Assembly: GCA_002781805.1 (NCBI GenBank)
Contig: PFFZ01000025.1
Coordinates: 1-6,025, forward strand
Source of the DNA: Nitrosopumilales archaeon CG15_BIG_FIL_POST_REV_8_21_14_020_37_12
Lineage (GTDB): Archaea; Thermoproteota; Nitrososphaeria; Nitrososphaerales; Nitrosopumilaceae
Reading direction: 5' to 3'
Length of the DNA: 6,025 bases
In this document: piece after piece, positions 1 to 5,462 of the stretch
How the letters are laid out: every line of letters starts with the position of its first letter
Position numbering within the stretch: position 1 is the first letter of the stretch
Position numbers and translations under genes: made by a program
Notes under the pieces: model-generated
Seen by the model: the letters and a program-made list of their open reading frames with translations, nothing else
Database searches by the model: none
What the model was told of the DNA's origin: nothing

Positions 1-422
1 CCGTTCTTTTTCTGATGCAACATGTACTCTTTTTGAAGCCATCCAAAATCTGACTCTTTTAATCTAATCACATGATTTTGAGAATTAAATTTTGATTCAA
101 ACAAGTTGGCCAGAAAGTAACTGACAAAATTTGCAAAGCACTTTATGTTGTATTTTTTTTTATATTCCTCACCGCTATTTTCAAAATTACTCATAAGCCA
201 TTCTTTTACATCTGATCTAATTGTAATTGTATTGTATCTTCCAGACAGGTCTAAAGATAATTTGTGCATGTCAATGGAATAATACCCGCATTGGACTTCG
301 TTCATTAGAATAATTAATGTACTTGGCAGAAACATCCCTGGATAAAAACAGTCTGTGATTTTGTGCAGTCTTGATGAAATTGTCGGCTTTAATCCTATTG
401 TGGAGTAACCTTTGCCTGGCAT
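1..422 (-). CDS. Partial protein of unknown function with repeated ribbon-helix-helix-like units
   Basis: The frame opens at ATG (422-420) and stays open to the window edge, giving 140 residues; the C-terminus is missing. I do not recognise a named family. The protein seems built of repeated units, each a short beta-like strand followed by two helices. Unit 1 has YSTIGLKP (6-13) and then a helix around 29-43. Unit 2 has YNTITIRSDVKEWL (63-76) and then a helix around 95-111. Unit 3 starts at NHVIRLKESDFGWL (116-129) and runs toward the edge. A strand of alternating residues followed by K-x-W-L and a second amphipathic helix resembles ribbon-helix-helix DNA-binding proteins (MetJ/Arc/CopG type), but this is pattern reading only. 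A TATA-like element sits about 25 bases upstream of the ATG, which supports this start and a leaderless transcript. There is no signal peptide. It lies 35 bases downstream of a small membrane-protein gene on the same strand. That it is a real gene is fairly sure; its function is unknown. Confidence 0.75.
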   Translation of the reverse strand, partial: MPGKGYSTIGLKPTISSRLHKITDCFYPGMFLPSTLIILMNEVQCGYYSIDMHKLSLDLSGRYNTITIRSDVKEWLMSNFENSGEEYKKKYNIKCFANFVSYFLANLFESKFNSQNHVIRLKESDFGWLQKEYMLHQKKN

Positions 423-442
423 AACCAGTTAATTGCTCCAAA

Positions 443-450
443 GTTTATAA
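443..450 (-). promoter_or_regulatory. Archaeal TATA-like element before the partial minus-strand gene
   Basis: On the minus strand this reads TTATAAACTT-like, preceded by an A-rich stretch that could serve as BRE. Its centre is about 25 bases upstream of the ATG at 422. This suits a leaderless archaeal transcript, so the downstream gene probably has its own promoter although the gene before it ends at 458. Confidence 0.5.
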
Positions 451-457
451 CCATTTT

Positions 458-631
458 TTATTTTGCCTTTGGTTTTTTCCAAGCTTTTATGATTTGAATA
501 ATTAACCATAACACTCCAATTGATATTGTTCCAACTCCACTGCCGACTACAAATGGGACATCATTTCCAGTTTGTATTAAACCAAATCCAACTATGATTA
601 AAATGATTGAAAATCCATATTGTTTGTCCAT
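458..631 (-). CDS. Small two-helix membrane protein (57 residues), function unknown
   Basis: ATG at 631-629 to TAA at 460-458 encodes 57 residues starting MDKQYGFSIILI. There are two strongly hydrophobic stretches: residues 6-21 and about 27-49. They are joined by a short polar turn (TGNDVP, 21-26) and followed by a basic tail, WKKPKAK. Glycines are frequent (GFG, VGSGVGTISIG), as in tightly packed helical hairpins. By the positive-inside rule both ends are probably cytoplasmic. Codon usage is A/T-ending like its neighbours, and the frame carries coherent membrane segments, which argues for a real gene despite the length. No family is recognised; small hairpin proteins of this type are common in archaeal genomes and usually annotated hypothetical. 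It could be co-transcribed with the downstream gene, 35 bases away. No sign links it to urea metabolism. Confidence 0.65.
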   Translation of the reverse strand: MDKQYGFSIILIIVGFGLIQTGNDVPFVVGSGVGTISIGVLWLIIQIIKAWKKPKAK

Positions 632-662
632 AAAATAATAACATCATCAAAGATGCCTGAGA

Positions 663-670
663 TTAAAAAA
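663..670 (-). promoter_or_regulatory. Weak TATA-like element for the small membrane protein
   Basis: Reading the minus strand, TTTTTTAA lies about 36 bases upstream of the ATG at 631. That would place a start site roughly 10 bases before the ATG. The surrounding DNA is so AT-rich that other positions could serve equally well. Confidence 0.25.
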
Positions 671-815
671 TTTCGGATTCTTTAACTAAATTTCTAGATC
701 GATAATCATGTGTTAAATAATTCAAAAAATGCTAGATAATCTTGAATTTTATCTTAAAATCGTACTATACGTTCTATATTTTAGTATTAAAAAAGTACTT
801 TACTATATTTTTTCA

Positions 816-825
816 ATATTTAAAT
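816..825 (+). promoter_or_regulatory. TATA element of the sodium:solute symporter gene
   Basis: ATATTTAAAT is centred about 29 bases before the ATG at 850, the usual distance for a leaderless or near-leaderless archaeal transcript. It helps decide the start codon: upstream starts in the same frame lie in or before this promoter and are unlikely to be used. Confidence 0.5.
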
Positions 826-849
826 AATTTTTTTATCTCACCAATATGG

Positions 850-2373
850 ATGGAAATTTCAAGTTTTGGAATTGCAGTTATAGCTTTTATTGTATTGACT
901 CTGGCCGTTGGTGTTCTTTCTGGAAGAATGATAAAAGGCAGTGGAAAGAGACTGATTGTAGCAGGCAAAAGCTTACCTCTGGCCATGGTGGGCACGATGC
1001 TTGCAGCGCAGGCAGTTGATGGAAATTCTACGTTGGGAAATATCGCTCTTGTTTTTGAATTTGGATTTTGGGCTGGTGCGGTAATTCCTATTGGATTGGG
1101 AGTATGTCTGCTTGTCACTGCCGCATTTTATGCAAAACCGTTAAACAAAATGTCAATGATAACTTTACCTGATTTCTATTACAGACGATATGGTAACGGA
1201 GCTGAGGGAATCTCTGGTGTTTTGATGATTATTAGTTTCCTTGTTCTTGTTGCTGGAAATCTTGCGGCAAGCGGATTCATACTGAATACTGTCTTTGGAA
1301 TTGATTATTTCTGGGGCATCCTGATTTCAGCACTGGTTGTTGTAGCATATACAATAGCTGGGGGATTGTTTGCATCTGCATACACTAATCTCTTTCAAGT
1401 GTATCTTGCTATAGGGGCATTTTGGGCAGGCTTTTTGTTTTTCGTCGGAGGGTTTGGTGGAACCCCCTGGGAAACAATTTACAACAGCGCGCCACCTGAA
1501 TTCTTAGACCTGTCAGGATTGTATGACATGGCAAATGGTGCGTTGATAAACTGGGGCGCAATTCTGGCATTAGGCTTGGGAGATATTGTTGCATTGGACT
1601 TTATGGAAAGAGTGTTTTCTGCAGGTTCGCCAAAAACCGCACGAAGAGGTGCATTAATGGGAGGTGCATTGACTCTATTTACAGTTGTTCCAACAAGCAT
1701 GTTGGGAATTGTTGCACTGTATTATTTGCCTGGCGACACACTGCCGGATCTAGTCTTGCCTCTGTTGGCAACTGAGTACATGCCGTTTGCAATAGGTGCT
1801 GCAATTTTGATGGGGGTGATTGGTGCCTCAATGTCTACTGCAAGTGGTGGGTTATTAGCCATCTCCAGCGTAATTTCAAGAAACATGATATCACGAATTA
1901 TCCGTAGAAGATGGCTAGGAAAACCTGCCCCTGATGACAAAAAATTGTTAATCTTAACTCGCATTGTAATTATTCCAATGATGGCAGGTGGCACTATCTT
2001 GGGATACTTTGTTCCAGCTCCGGGAATTTATTTGATACTTGCATTTGATATTGTGTTTGCAGGAGCGTTTGCGCCGTTGACCTTGGGGTTGTTCTGGAAA
2101 AAGGCCAACATGCCCGCAGCTATAGGCTCTCTTCTAATAGGTTCTTCACTCCGTTTGTATTTCTTTTTCACCATGCCAGAAGAATGGGCAGGATTAGACA
2201 CGATGATACCGCCAGTGGTTTCGTTCATTGCATTCTTTTTGATAGCACTTGCTACACAAAGAAAGTATCCTGGAAAAATTAGACATGACGTTCGTGATTA
2301 CGTTCCTCCAGAAGAGGATATAATACAAGGTGAGGATCTAAAACATTTCAAGGAATCACACACTCCCGTCTGA
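850..2373 (+). CDS. Sodium:solute symporter (SSS family), probable DUR3-like urea importer
   Basis: This 507-residue integral membrane protein is the usual size for the SSS family (PutP, SGLT, DUR3), which couples substrate uptake to the sodium gradient across the cytoplasmic membrane. About 13 membrane segments can be read, near residues 4-24, 46-66, 73-94, 122-141, 153-173, 183-201, 233-250, 270-291, 310-330, 368-387, 391-411, 422-440 and 452-468. Family signatures are AAQAVDGNSTLG (52-63) in the broken second helix, IAGGLFASAYTNLFQ (169-183), and GASMSTASGGLLAISS (325-340). Ser329-Thr330 match the Ser-Thr pair that contributes to sodium site 2 in PutP. The tail (469-507) is charged and cytoplasmic. 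I chose ATG 850 because an upstream TTG at 742 would add 36 residues translated from AT-rich promoter DNA. Urea as substrate is inferred from the neighbouring urease genes and from DUR3-type carriers known in ammonia-oxidising archaea; another small solute cannot be excluded. Confidence 0.88.
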   Translation: MEISSFGIAVIAFIVLTLAVGVLSGRMIKGSGKRLIVAGKSLPLAMVGTMLAAQAVDGNSTLGNIALVFEFGFWAGAVIPIGLGVCLLVTAAFYAKPLNKMSMITLPDFYYRRYGNGAEGISGVLMIISFLVLVAGNLAASGFILNTVFGIDYFWGILISALVVVAYTIAGGLFASAYTNLFQVYLAIGAFWAGFLFFVGGFGGTPWETIYNSAPPEFLDLSGLYDMANGALINWGAILALGLGDIVALDFMERVFSAGSPKTARRGALMGGALTLFTVVPTSMLGIVALYYLPGDTLPDLVLPLLATEYMPFAIGAAILMGVIGASMSTASGGLLAISSVISRNMISRIIRRRWLGKPAPDDKKLLILTRIVIIPMMAGGTILGYFVPAPGIYLILAFDIVFAGAFAPLTLGLFWKKANMPAAIGSLLIGSSLRLYFFFTMPEEWAGLDTMIPPVVSFIAFFLIALATQRKYPGKIRHDVRDYVPPEEDIIQGEDLKHFKESHTPV

Positions 2374-2390
2374 TCTTTCCCTTTCTTCAC
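2374..2390 (+). terminator. Possible pyrimidine-rich terminator after the symporter gene
   Basis: A run of T and C (TCTTTCCCTTTCTTC) directly follows the stop codon, with a further TTTT a few bases on. Archaeal termination commonly uses T-rich tracts without a hairpin. The call is weak. Confidence 0.3.
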
Positions 2391-2443
2391 AAATTAATTT
2401 TACACATGTCTTTAATGCTGCAAAATTAATTCTATGATGACAA

Positions 2444-2453
2444 AATTTATTAT
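2444..2453 (+). promoter_or_regulatory. TATA element of the chaperonin gene
   Basis: AATTTATTAT is centred about 23-26 bases before the two adjacent ATG codons at 2472 and 2475. This suggests an independent, leaderless transcript for the chaperonin rather than read-through from the symporter. Confidence 0.45.
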
Positions 2454-2471
2454 TTTGATTTTTTTATTAGA

Positions 2472-4151
2472 ATGATGAAATATCCCGATTTATTTAATCC
2501 AGATATTTCTCGTGTTGGTACACAAGATTCTGGAATTTATAATATAATTGCAGGGAAACTTGTGTCTGATCTTATAAGAACTTCATTAGGTCCACGCGGA
2601 ATGGAGAAAATATACATTGACATTATTGGTGAAGATACAATTACTAAACATGGCGGGGCATTTCTAAGAAAGTTTGATGTTGATCACCCTTCTGCCAAAA
2701 CCGTGATTGAGGCTGTAAATACAGTTGACACCCATGTTGGTGATGGAACAGTATCTGCAGCAATTTTGATTGGTAGCTTGCTAAAAAAAGCACATGAAAT
2801 GGTTAACATGAAAATTCCCATAGCAATAATCACCAAAGGGTATGAGCTAGGGCTGGACTATTCATTGGAGCATCTAGAAAAAATCAAAACCAAAGCAGAC
2901 ATTAACGATAAAAAAACTAGGGAGAACTTGTTGCATACCTGCTTAGAGGGCAAGCTTCTCTACGAAGTATACGATGATCCAAAAAAAATTATTGATATGA
3001 TGATGGAGGCAGTATCCAGCGTTACAGATTTTTCCACTGGAAAAATAAATGTCGACGATATTAAGATAGAAGAGAAAAGAGGAAATCCTGAAGATATCGA
3101 ATTGGTAAAAGGTACTGTCATTGATAAAACAATTGATAGCTCATCAATGCCAAAAAAAATTGAAAACGCCAGACTTCTTTTACTTAATCATCCATTAGAA
3201 ACAATGAGGACAAAAAGTGAATCTGAAATTGAAATTGCTTCGCCATCACAAATGTCTCAATTTCTAAATCAGGAAAATTATGACTTGCTTTATTACGTGA
3301 AAAAAATTGTCGACTCGGGTGCAAATTTAGTAATTTCACGAAAAGGAATTAACGAGTTTGTTCAAGATGAGCTTGCAAAAAAAGGCATTATATCGCTCAG
3401 ACGCGTAAAATACAATGATTTGTGGTGGCTAGAAAAGGCTACTGGCGCAAAAACTTGTGAAAACATTGAAAACATCTCTCAAAATGAGTTGGGATTTGTA
3501 ACAAAGATCTATGAAAAAAAAGTCGGTGATGACAGAATGGTTTTTGTCGAGGTTGATAAAGACCAGAGATCTGTGACCCTTCTATTACGTGCAAGCTCAA
3601 AGCGCTATTTGGATGAATTTCATAGAAATGCACTAAACGCGTTTTACGTCTTGAGAAATTTCATTGAAAGTCCCTACATCGTCTGTGGTTCAGGTTCGTC
3701 AGAATTGAGGATGTCTAAAAAACTCAGAGAGATGAGCACATTGTTAGAATCTAAGGAACAGATCGTGCTTGAAAAATTTGCTGAGGCTTTGGAGGATATT
3801 CCCTTGACACTTGCAAGAAATGTGGGTATGAATATTTTAGACACATTGCCACTTTTGCGTTCAAAAAATGACGACAAATGGTGGGGAATAAATTCTAAAA
3901 CTAGAAAAGTTGAAGACATGTCTTCATCTTATGTGATAGAAACGTCTGCTGTGAAAGAACAAATCCTCAAAACTGCCGTTGAGGCAACGAACATGATTCT
4001 CAATGTTGATGATGTGTTTATGAAGGACTTGATTGACAACACACATTGTCACATAGATGGAACTGTTCATGCTCACCATGATGGTGGAAAGTCTCACAAT
4101 CACTTTGAACAAGAAGGACTAGAACAAAGACAAATGCATCAATATTACTAA
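2472..4151 (+). CDS. Divergent group II (thermosome-like) chaperonin with histidine-rich C-terminal tail
   Basis: The 559-residue product has full thermosome architecture: equatorial halves (about 1-140 and 395-520), intermediate segments, and an apical domain including the built-in lid (about 241-272). Conserved motifs are LGPRGM (39-44), GDGT (90-93), DSGANLVI (281-288), ATGAK (323-327), KVGDDRMVFVE (350-360) and EDM (481-483). Several key positions differ. The usual ITNDGA reads ITKHGG, so the aspartate is His60. The aspartate of the DAL segment before the GGGA loop aligns with Asn389. GGGA itself reads GSGS (406-409), and GLD reads GMN (452-454). The glycine-methionine tail typical of thermosomes is absent. 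Instead residues 525-556 carry eight histidines and a cysteine (HCH, HAHH, HNH, H556). The gene lies between a probable urea carrier and ureE. I infer a specialised subunit for nickel or urease maturation with altered ATPase activity. A divergent general chaperonin subunit, working in mixed rings with the main thermosome, is the alternative. Starts at 2472 and 2475 are equally plausible. Confidence 0.92.
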   Translation: MMKYPDLFNPDISRVGTQDSGIYNIIAGKLVSDLIRTSLGPRGMEKIYIDIIGEDTITKHGGAFLRKFDVDHPSAKTVIEAVNTVDTHVGDGTVSAAILIGSLLKKAHEMVNMKIPIAIITKGYELGLDYSLEHLEKIKTKADINDKKTRENLLHTCLEGKLLYEVYDDPKKIIDMMMEAVSSVTDFSTGKINVDDIKIEEKRGNPEDIELVKGTVIDKTIDSSSMPKKIENARLLLLNHPLETMRTKSESEIEIASPSQMSQFLNQENYDLLYYVKKIVDSGANLVISRKGINEFVQDELAKKGIISLRRVKYNDLWWLEKATGAKTCENIENISQNELGFVTKIYEKKVGDDRMVFVEVDKDQRSVTLLLRASSKRYLDEFHRNALNAFYVLRNFIESPYIVCGSGSSELRMSKKLREMSTLLESKEQIVLEKFAEALEDIPLTLARNVGMNILDTLPLLRSKNDDKWWGINSKTRKVEDMSSSYVIETSAVKEQILKTAVEATNMILNVDDVFMKDLIDNTHCHIDGTVHAHHDGGKSHNHFEQEGLEQRQMHQYY

Positions 4152-4179
4152 ATTGAGTTGTTGAAAGAAGATTATGTTA

Positions 4180-4188
4180 TTAAAAATA
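4180..4188 (-). terminator. Possible T-tract terminator for ureE
   Basis: The minus strand reads CTATTTTTA about 30 bases beyond the ureE stop, inside the 67-base gap between the converging chaperonin and ureE genes. A T-rich tract here fits archaeal termination. No convincing stem-loop was seen. Confidence 0.3.
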
Positions 4189-4218
4189 GTAAGTCTGAAC
4201 TGTCTTAGTCATATGTGA

Positions 4219-4704
4219 TTAATGGTGGTGTCCTTCTGTGCCTGATTGGGGGAGAAATAATCGTTCGTCAATTTTTATTTCGATATAGTTAACTATGCTG
4301 TGAAATATTTTTATAAAAATATCTTTTTCAGCCTCTGATTGAATTGGTATCAGAATATCTTCATTTTGAATAGATATTGGCTTGTGCATATTTCCAATCA
4401 TGTGCCCCAAGAGAACATTGATTTCTGTTGGGTTTCCAGGTTTTAATCTCATGGAAATCACTTTTTCTGGTAATTGCTCAATGATGATTTTTGGATCTTT
4501 ACCCCTGATAATATCTCCGTGACGAAGCCTCACCCCGGGATTTAGTTTTAAACCGACATCTGTTCCACAATCAGTCTTTTTCCTCAGAATCCTTTTTTCT
4601 AATTCTATCCTTGATACTTGTAGTCGTTCATAGTTGCCGTCTTCGATGTTCTCAAACTCTCTGTTGGCAAAAATATTGCCTACCGGTGCATTGACTTCTA
4701 ACAC
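4219..4704 (-). CDS. ureE: Urease accessory protein UreE (nickel metallochaperone)
   Basis: UreE is a cytosolic dimer that receives nickel and passes it, through the UreD/F/G complex, to the urease active site. This 161-residue product has the family's two domains. The N-terminal beta-rich domain (about 1-85) contains RLRHGDII (59-66), and the C-terminal metal-binding domain contains LGHMIGNMHKPISI (99-112). His107 in GNMH aligns with the interface nickel ligand of bacterial UreE (His96 in Klebsiella). The protein ends in GHHH, a short form of the histidine tails seen in many UreE proteins. Start: the codon is GTG at 4704-4702. The ATG two bases upstream is in another frame and meets a stop after one codon. 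A TATA-like element about 27 bases upstream supports a near-leaderless message. The gene diverges from ureA across an 81-base intergenic region and converges with the chaperonin gene, so it is not part of the ureABC transcript. Confidence 0.9.
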   Translation of the reverse strand: MLEVNAPVGNIFANREFENIEDGNYERLQVSRIELEKRILRKKTDCGTDVGLKLNPGVRLRHGDIIRGKDPKIIIEQLPEKVISMRLKPGNPTEINVLLGHMIGNMHKPISIQNEDILIPIQSEAEKDIFIKIFHSIVNYIEIKIDERLFLPQSGTEGHHH

Positions 4705-4725
4705 ATGTTGATTAATTTCTCTCCA

Positions 4726-4734
4726 GAAATATAC
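4726..4734 (-). promoter_or_regulatory. TATA-like element of ureE
   Basis: On the minus strand GTATATTTC is centred about 26 bases upstream of the GTG start. A purine-rich GGAGAG (4719-4724) lies between the two but is about 14 bases from the start, farther than usual for a ribosome binding site. Confidence 0.45.
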
Positions 4735-4750
4735 TTTTTTTACGTGTTTT

Positions 4751-4764
4751 TTAATTATTAAATA
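4751..4764 (+). promoter_or_regulatory. TATA element of the ureABC transcript
   Basis: TTAATTATTAAATA is centred about 28 bases before the first ureA ATG, which fits a leaderless transcript. With the ureE element it forms a compact divergent promoter of about 80 bases, in which a single regulator could control both directions. Confidence 0.5.
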
Positions 4765-4785
4765 ACATTACACGATACCTATTTC

Positions 4786-5088
4786 ATGATGCTAACTCCT
4801 AGAGAACTAGAGAAACTAAATATTTTTGTTGCAGCTGAACTTGCTCGCAGAAGAAAAAGTCGGGGGCTAAAACTAAACCATCCAGAGGCCATCTCTCTTA
4901 TCGCTGATCATATTCTAGAGGGTGCACGTGATGGACGTTCTGTTTCTGAGTTGATGAGCTCTGGGAAAAAAGTTCTTACAAAAGATGACGTTTTGCCTGG
5001 CGTTGCCGATCTTATACATTCCATTCAGGTTGAAGCTACATTTGATGATGGAACCAAACTGGTAACTGTTCATGATCCTATCGTGTGA
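4786..5088 (+). CDS. ureA: Urease gamma subunit UreA
   Basis: This is the smallest structural subunit of the nickel enzyme that hydrolyses urea to ammonia and carbamate. At 100 residues it is the normal length of a stand-alone gamma subunit. Family signatures are [10 protein letters not shown] (2-11), [10 protein letters not shown] (30-39), EGARDGRSV (45-53), a central [10 protein letters not shown] (68-77), and the ending [19 protein letters not shown] (81-99). Two adjacent ATG codons (4786 and 4789) could start it; the second gives the more usual MLTPRE beginning. No ribosome binding site precedes either, in line with a leaderless message. Gamma and beta are separate genes here, as in most bacteria, and are not fused as in Helicobacter. 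It is the first gene of the ureA-ureB-ureC run, with ureB starting 5 bases after its stop. Confidence 0.97.
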   Translation: MMLTPRELEKLNIFVAAELARRRKSRGLKLNHPEAISLIADHILEGARDGRSVSELMSSGKKVLTKDDVLPGVADLIHSIQVEATFDDGTKLVTVHDPIV

Positions 5089-5089
5089 T
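5083..5089 (+). promoter_or_regulatory. Ribosome binding site deciding the ureB start
   Basis: GTGTGAT overlaps the ureA stop codon. Its GTGAT part can pair with the AUCAC found at the 3' end of archaeal 16S rRNA. It ends 4 bases before ATG 5094, favouring that start over the GTG at 5085. Confidence 0.4.
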
Positions 5090-5093
5090 TAAA

Positions 5094-5462
5094 ATGATTC
5101 CGGGACAGTACTTTGTATCTGACGAACCCGTCATTGCTAATGTGGGCAAAACAACAGTATCTATTGTTGTACGAAACACTGGTGATAGACCCATCCAAGT
5201 CGGCTCGCACACTCACTTTTTTGAAGCAAACAAGGCACTTGAATTTCCAAGAAAAAAATCATATGGTTGCCATCTCAATATTCCTGCTGGAACTTCAGTC
5301 CGATTTGAACCTGGAGAAACTAAAGAAGTTGAACTCACGGAATTCGGTGGAAAAAGAATTGTCTATGGGTTTAGCGGTCTGGTAAATGGAAGTCTGGACG
5401 AAAAACAGCAAGAGGCATTTGCAAAAGCCTTGGAAAATGGATTCAGGGGGATGACACAATGA
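5094..5462 (+). CDS. ureB: Urease beta subunit UreB
   Basis: The 122-residue product packs with UreA and UreC in the urease trimer of heterotrimers. Signatures are the amino-terminal [25 protein letters not shown] (28-46), [19 protein letters not shown] (63-81), and YGFSGLVNG (91-99). I chose ATG 5094 because beta subunits normally begin MIPG and a ribosome-binding-like GTGAT precedes it. A GTG at 5085, overlapping the ureA stop, would add only three residues. The segment after the conserved phenylalanine reads [16 protein letters not shown]; the arginine common before L-x-IPAG is histidine here, probably a neutral variant. The stop overlaps the ureC start as ATGA, a sign of translational coupling within one transcript. 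Confidence 0.96.
   Translation: MIPGQYFVSDEPVIANVGKTTVSIVVRNTGDRPIQVGSHTHFFEANKALEFPRKKSYGCHLNIPAGTSVRFEPGETKEVELTEFGGKRIVYGFSGLVNGSLDEKQQEAFAKALENGFRGMTQ
5445..5454 (+). promoter_or_regulatory. Strong ribosome binding site of ureC
   Basis: AGGGGGATGA closely resembles the ideal GGAGGTGA complement of the 16S rRNA end. It lies inside the end of ureB, 4 bases before the ureC ATG at 5459. Translation of ureC is thus likely coupled to, and boosted relative to, ureB. Confidence 0.55.

Noticed and set aside
742..849. Amino-terminal extension of the symporter from a TTG start, adding 36 residues
   Set aside because: The added residues come from very AT-rich DNA that contains the TATA element at 816-825. 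SSS proteins begin close to the first membrane helix, which starts right after ATG 850.
1722..1994. A 90-residue antisense open frame inside the symporter gene
   Set aside because: It is the reverse-strand shadow of membrane-helix codons, with no promoter or ribosome binding site.
2391..2431. Two copies of AAATTAATT 32 bases apart upstream of the chaperonin, considered as an operator pair
   Set aside because: The repeat is only A and T in an AT-rich spacer and self-complementary by composition; chance is a sufficient explanation.
4190..4207. Possible stem-loop TAAG...CTTA between the converging chaperonin and ureE genes
   Set aside because: Only four paired bases with a mismatch beyond them, too weak to call a hairpin terminator.
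5085..5093. GTG start for ureB overlapping the ureA stop
   Set aside because: Possible, but beta subunits normally begin MIPG, and the GTGAT sequence is better placed as a ribosome binding site for ATG 5094.
5113..5385. A 90-residue open frame on the plus strand inside ureB
   Set aside because: It lies wholly within the well-conserved ureB in another frame, has no recognisable motif, and is probably chance.
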